Assembly (NCBI GenBank): GCA_945834545.1
Contig: CAMAHO010000092.1
Span: 1 to 8,722, forward strand
Source of the DNA: an uncultured Lachnospiraceae bacterium
GTDB lineage: Bacteria > Bacillota > Clostridia > Lachnospirales > Lachnospiraceae
Length of the DNA: 8,722 bases
Reading direction: 5' to 3'
Position 1 is the stretch's first letter. Each line of letters starts with the position of its first letter. Of the stretch, positions 6,096 to 8,722 are shown in pieces. Both the position numbers and the translations under genes were made by a program. The notes under the pieces were generated by a model. That model did no database searches, had not been told where the DNA came from, and saw only the letters and a program-made list of their open reading frames with translations.

Positions 6096-6947
6096 ATGCG
6101 TAAGTTAAAAAGTATTGTGGAAAATTTCATAGAAGATATGTCCAAACAAAACATCAGTGCCTTTGCCTCCAGTACGGCCTTTTTTTTCTTCCTTTCTATG
6201 GTTCCGATTATGATTATTTTGTTTGTCATAATCCCATACACACCCTTGACCAGAACGGATATCTTGGCAGTGCTAAAGAAGTTTTTGCCGGCAGATTTAG
6301 ACAGCATTATTATTTATTTTCTGGATTCGGCGTATAAAAAATCCACGGGAGTGCTTCCTATGGCAATCCTGGTTACTCTCTGGTCCGCAGGAAGTGGAAC
6401 CCTGGCGTTAAAACGAGGCTTAAATGCTATTTATGAAATCGAGGAGAAATGGAATTACTTTGTGGTTCGGATTTTTTCATCTCTCTATACCTTGGTCATG
6501 TTGATTGTGAGTCTGCTCCTTATGCTGCTGGTGGTGTTTGAAAAGCAGATGTTAGCCTTGGCTCTGGGCTTTTTTCCGAATTTGAAGGTTTTTTTAAATA
6601 TCTTTCTCCCATTTCGCTATCTGGTACTTTGGGTGGTTTTGCTGTTGTTTATCTCAGTTATATTTACCTTTTTGCCTTCAAAACGACAGCGCTTTTTAGA
6701 ACAGCTGCCGGGAGCTGGCTTTGTTGCTATGGCCTGGAGCTTGTTTTCCTACGGCTTTTCAGGGTATGTGTCCGTGGCGGATTATAGCGTTTACGGCAGT
6801 CTGGCAGTGGTGATTATTATGATGTTTTGGTTATATATGTGTATGTATATTTTACTATTAGGGGCTTATCTGAATTATTATTTTAATTCGGCCAACAGAG
6901 CCTTTATCAGGAGTCGTAATGAGCGAAGAAGAGCAAAAGAAAAATAG
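6096..6947 (+). CDS. YihY/virulence factor BrkB-family integral membrane protein
   Basis: The 283-residue polytopic protein has hydrophobic segments at about 27-47, 86-104, 128-149, 173-194, 205-222 and 234-260. Family hallmarks are AFASSTAFFFFLSMVPIMI near the first segment, LWSAGSGTLALKRGLNA (95-111), and the last helix region VYGSLAVVIIMMFWLYM ending in LLLGAYLNYYF (253-263). The C-terminal tail is basic (RSRNERRRAKEK). Once called ribonuclease BN, the family is now regarded as membrane proteins of unsettled biochemical role. The gene starts four bases after the SpoIID-like gene with only a weak, distant GGAG (6080-6083), so translation is probably coupled to the upstream gene. Its 3' end overlaps the next gene by 29 bases. 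Confidence 0.88.
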   Translation: MRKLKSIVENFIEDMSKQNISAFASSTAFFFFLSMVPIMIILFVIIPYTPLTRTDILAVLKKFLPADLDSIIIYFLDSAYKKSTGVLPMAILVTLWSAGSGTLALKRGLNAIYEIEEKWNYFVVRIFSSLYTLVMLIVSLLLMLLVVFEKQMLALALGFFPNLKVFLNIFLPFRYLVLWVVLLLFISVIFTFLPSKRQRFLEQLPGAGFVAMAWSLFSYGFSGYVSVADYSVYGSLAVVIIMMFWLYMCMYILLLGAYLNYYFNSANRAFIRSRNERRRAKEK

Positions 6948-8268
6948 AAATTTGGATTTAACCCAAGGGAGCCCTTTGAAAACAATCCTGTTGTTTTCCA
7001 TTCCCTTACTGATAGGACAGCTGTTTCACCTTTTGTATACCCTGGTAGATACCCGAATGGTAGGTCAGTTATTGGGAGAAGTACAGTTAGCAGCGGTAGG
7101 CTCTACTACCACAGTGTGTGATATGCTGATTGGCTTTGTAAACGGGGTTACCAATGGATTTGCCATCGTTTTAGCCAGGTTTTATGGAGCAAAGGATAAA
7201 AAGGGAGTCCGGAAGTGCTTTGGCTTATCCGCTGTTTATGGAGTAATTCTGGCTTTGGTATTGTCAGGTCTGTGCCTTTTGTTTCGGGGTACAATCCTGT
7301 CCTTTTTGCAAGTTCCCAAGTCTCTCTGGGAGAATGCCCAAGCTTATCTAAGCATTATCGCTGCAGGGCTTTTGATGACGGCTCTATACAATATTGGGGC
7401 ATCTGCACTTCGAGCTATCGGGGATTCTGTGATGCCACTTTTGTTTTTAATCCTTTCCTCTGTAGTGAATATTGGCTTGGACTACCTGTTTATGGCTGTC
7501 ATTCCTATGGGAGTGGGAGGGGCGGCCTTTGCCACTGTACTTTCCCAGGGGGTTTCTGCGGTTTGCTGTCTGACTTATATACGAAGGAAGTATTCAATTT
7601 TACATATCACCGGACAGGATATTCGGTTGGATAAAAGCATGACGAAGAAGCTTTTGGAATCCGGCATAGGCATGGGATTTATGATATCCTTTGTCCAGCT
7701 GGGGACGGTTGCTCTGCAGGTGACCATCAATACCTTTGACCAGGCAGTCATAGTAGCCCATACGGCAGCAAGAAAGGCGACCAGCTTATTTATGCTGCCC
7801 TTCAGTACCTTGGGAAGTGCGCTGGCTACCTATGCAGGGCAAAATAAGGGGGCCGGACTGTTTGACAGAATTAAGCAGGGCTTAAAACGGACTGTGCTGC
7901 TTACTTGGATCTGGTGTGGTATCGTATTTGCCATCTCCTTGGCATTTGCTCCGGCTATTACAAAGCTGATCAGTGCCTCCGCTAATCCTGTTGTACTGCA
8001 GACAGCTGCAAGGTATCTGAGGATAAACACAGCCTTCTACTTTGTCACAGCAGTCATTTGTATCTTTCGCAACACCATGCAGGGACTGGGAGACACCAGG
8101 ACACCTGTATTATCCAGCTCCATGGAGCTTGTTGGGAAGATCCTGATTGCATGCTTTTTGGCACCCCAGATAGGCTACTTTGGGATTATTATAGCAGAGC
8201 CTATTGTCTGGTTTATCATGGTAATCCCGTTGTGTGTAAATATCAGGAAATGTTTCAATAACAATTAA
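6919..8268 (+). CDS. MATE-family transporter
   Basis: Multidrug and toxin extrusion family proteins are 12-helix Na+- or H+-coupled exporters of the cytoplasmic membrane. The 449 residues are a normal length. The N-terminal signature DLTQGSPLKTILLFSIP (13-29), LYTLVDTRMVGQLLG (39-53), LAAVGSTTTV (57-66) and VNGVTNGFAIVLARFYGAKD (74-93) are typical of the bacterial DinF/NorM-like branch. The second half repeats the fold (LGSALATYAGQNKGAG, and GLGDTRTPVLSSSMELVGK near 386-404). The substrate cannot be deduced. The start at ATG 6919 lies inside the upstream gene in another frame and is supported by AGGAG (6909-6913) five bases upstream. The family-typical N-terminus agrees with this start. A terminator lies about 110 bases downstream. 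Confidence 0.93.
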   Translation: MSEEEQKKNRNLDLTQGSPLKTILLFSIPLLIGQLFHLLYTLVDTRMVGQLLGEVQLAAVGSTTTVCDMLIGFVNGVTNGFAIVLARFYGAKDKKGVRKCFGLSAVYGVILALVLSGLCLLFRGTILSFLQVPKSLWENAQAYLSIIAAGLLMTALYNIGASALRAIGDSVMPLLFLILSSVVNIGLDYLFMAVIPMGVGGAAFATVLSQGVSAVCCLTYIRRKYSILHITGQDIRLDKSMTKKLLESGIGMGFMISFVQLGTVALQVTINTFDQAVIVAHTAARKATSLFMLPFSTLGSALATYAGQNKGAGLFDRIKQGLKRTVLLTWIWCGIVFAISLAFAPAITKLISASANPVVLQTAARYLRINTAFYFVTAVICIFRNTMQGLGDTRTPVLSSSMELVGKILIACFLAPQIGYFGIIIAEPIVWFIMVIPLCVNIRKCFNNN

Positions 8269-8285
8269 AAAAGGAAGCAACAATA

Positions 8286-8318
8286 GGGACGGAGTTATTT
8301 GTTGCTCGTATCTGTCCC
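8286..8318. repeat. Degenerate single GGGACGG...TGTCCC palindromic unit
   Basis: GGGACGG (8286-8292) and TGTCCC (8313-8318) are 20 bases apart, giving a GGGAC/GTCCC stem. The 1141-1172 unit has the same GGGACGG and TGTCCC ends with a 19-base interior. The outer CCAC/GTGG arms are not conserved here. An overlapping GCAACAA/TTGTTGC pair (8277-8283/8299-8305) can form an alternative hairpin. Nothing else is seen between the MATE stop and 8377. Confidence 0.45.
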
Positions 8319-8377
8319 AAATGATGTTGTTATGATTGACTCAGGGTAACTCGATTATCTATGGATGAATATAAAAG

Positions 8378-8423
8378 CCGAGGGAACAGAAAAAAATAGT
8401 TCATATCTGTTCTCTCGGTTTTT
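8378..8423. terminator. Probably bidirectional terminator between convergent genes
   Basis: CCGAGGGAACAGA (8378-8390) pairs with TCTGTTCTCTCGG (8406-8418), 13 pairs with one G-U, followed by TTTTTGTT on the + strand. Upstream ATAAAAG gives TTTT on the other strand, so it can also stop transcription of the - strand gene that ends at 8466. It ends the SpoIID-like/YihY/MATE transcription unit. Confidence 0.85.
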
Positions 8424-8465
8424 GTTCTATAACAGGATGAGCAATCCAAAGGGATATGAGAAATA

Positions 8466-8722
8466 TTATTTTGAGGCTAACAGTGCTTTCAAACGAAGAA
8501 TTTCTTCTTCCTGTTTTTGGATTGTCTCTATAGCTTCTGCCTTTTCTTCCGTCAGTTGCGCCTTTTCTTCCGTTAATTGCGCCTTTGCCTCTGCTAACTG
8601 GTCTCTTTCCGCAGCGGTATCCTTCAAGGCTTTGTCGATGGTGCGCTGGTACTTGTAGTATTCCTCACGGGCATAGCACTGCTGGCGGATCAGTTCATCC
8701 GTATTGCATTCGAAAAGCGCCT
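8466..8722 (-). CDS. Rpn-family recombination-promoting nuclease/putative transposase, C-terminal part
   Basis: The - strand reading frame enters from the window edge and ends at TAA (8468-8466), giving the last 84 residues. It begins ALFECNTDELIRQQCYAREE, then YYKYQRTIDKAL, then a highly charged helical tail with heptads AQLTEEK AQLTEEK and ending LRLKALLASK. The (T)DELIRQQ-x-AREEYxKYQ segment plus a coiled-coil tail is characteristic of the C-terminus of Rpn (YhgA-like, PD-(D/E)XK) proteins of Lachnospiraceae, which are DNA endonucleases. The catalytic domain lies outside the window, so activity cannot be judged. The + strand frame over the same bases (8365-8658) is rejected because it would read through a terminator and has no recognisable product. 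The 42-base direct repeat inside it may vary in copy number. Confidence 0.75.
   Translation of the reverse strand, partial: ALFECNTDELIRQQCYAREEYYKYQRTIDKALKDTAAERDQLAEAKAQLTEEKAQLTEEKAEAIETIQKQEEEILRLKALLASK
8541..8603 (-). repeat. 21-bp in-frame tandem repeat (coiled-coil heptads) in the Rpn tail
   Basis: Units at 8541-8561 and 8562-8582 differ at two of 21 positions (CTTTTCTTCCGTCAGTTGCG and its neighbour). A third, more diverged unit follows at 8583-8603. Each encodes one heptad (AQLTEEK, AQLTEEK, and a diverged QLAEAK-type unit), so copy-number changes would keep the frame and lengthen or shorten the coiled coil. Confidence 0.8.

Noticed and set aside
7701..7708. GGGGACGG inside the MATE gene as another repeat copy
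   Set aside because: There is no TGTCCC partner at the right distance, and it encodes an ordinary LGTV segment, so it is most likely chance.
8365..8658. A 97-codon + strand open frame
   Set aside because: It spans the terminator at 8378-8423 and is the antisense of the Rpn coding region. Its Ser/Phe/Ala-rich repeats are the reverse reading of the heptads.

Overview
The window looks like chromosomal DNA from an anaerobic, spore-former-related member of the Firmicutes, most likely the Lachnospiraceae or a close relative in the Clostridia. The reasons are a ferredoxin-linked four-subunit 2-oxoacid oxidoreductase, an ATP-type PEP carboxykinase, a SpoIID/LytB-family protein, strong AGGAGG-type ribosome binding sites, and an Rpn-type nuclease tail of a kind common in that family. 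No phage, plasmid, CRISPR or complete insertion-sequence signature is visible, and most of the window is ordinary core metabolism.

Layout: (1) positions 1-1013 hold the 3' two thirds of pckA, ended by a 19-bp-stem terminator (1045-1090). (2) The gene-free stretch 1014-1341 contains that terminator, a complex inverted and direct repeat (1094-1239) resembling a REP/BIME element, then a good sigma-A-type promoter (1264-1292) with a 12-bp palindrome at its predicted start point. (3) Positions 1342-4387 hold a tight four-gene operon, porC-porD-porA-porB (gamma, delta, alpha, beta), encoding a pyruvate- or related 2-oxoacid:ferredoxin oxidoreductase. (4) The gene-free stretch 4388-4720 carries its own promoter (4395-4423), a probable 6S RNA (about 4475-4630) and a strong hairpin (4648-4676). 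(5) Positions 4721-8268 hold a second tight gene set: a membrane-anchored SpoIID/LytB-domain protein, a YihY/BrkB-family membrane protein and a MATE-family transporter. (6) Positions 8269-8377 hold no gene but contain a degenerate single copy of the GGGACGG...TGTCCC repeat. A probably bidirectional terminator (8378-8423) then separates the + strand genes from the C-terminal end of an Rpn-family nuclease gene on the - strand, which runs off the window.

How the genes fit together: PckA (oxaloacetate/PEP interconversion) and the Por complex (2-oxoacid oxidation to acyl-CoA plus reduced ferredoxin) both act around the PEP-pyruvate-acetyl-CoA node, but separate terminator and promoter signals suggest they are independently transcribed. 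A 6S RNA would globally modulate the housekeeping RNA polymerase. The SpoIID-like/YihY/MATE set is envelope-associated with no demonstrable shared pathway. The most notable items are the 2.5-unit palindromic repeat between pckA and porC with its relic after the MATE gene, the probable 6S RNA, and the tandem-repeat tail of the Rpn protein. I see no convincing wholly new system.
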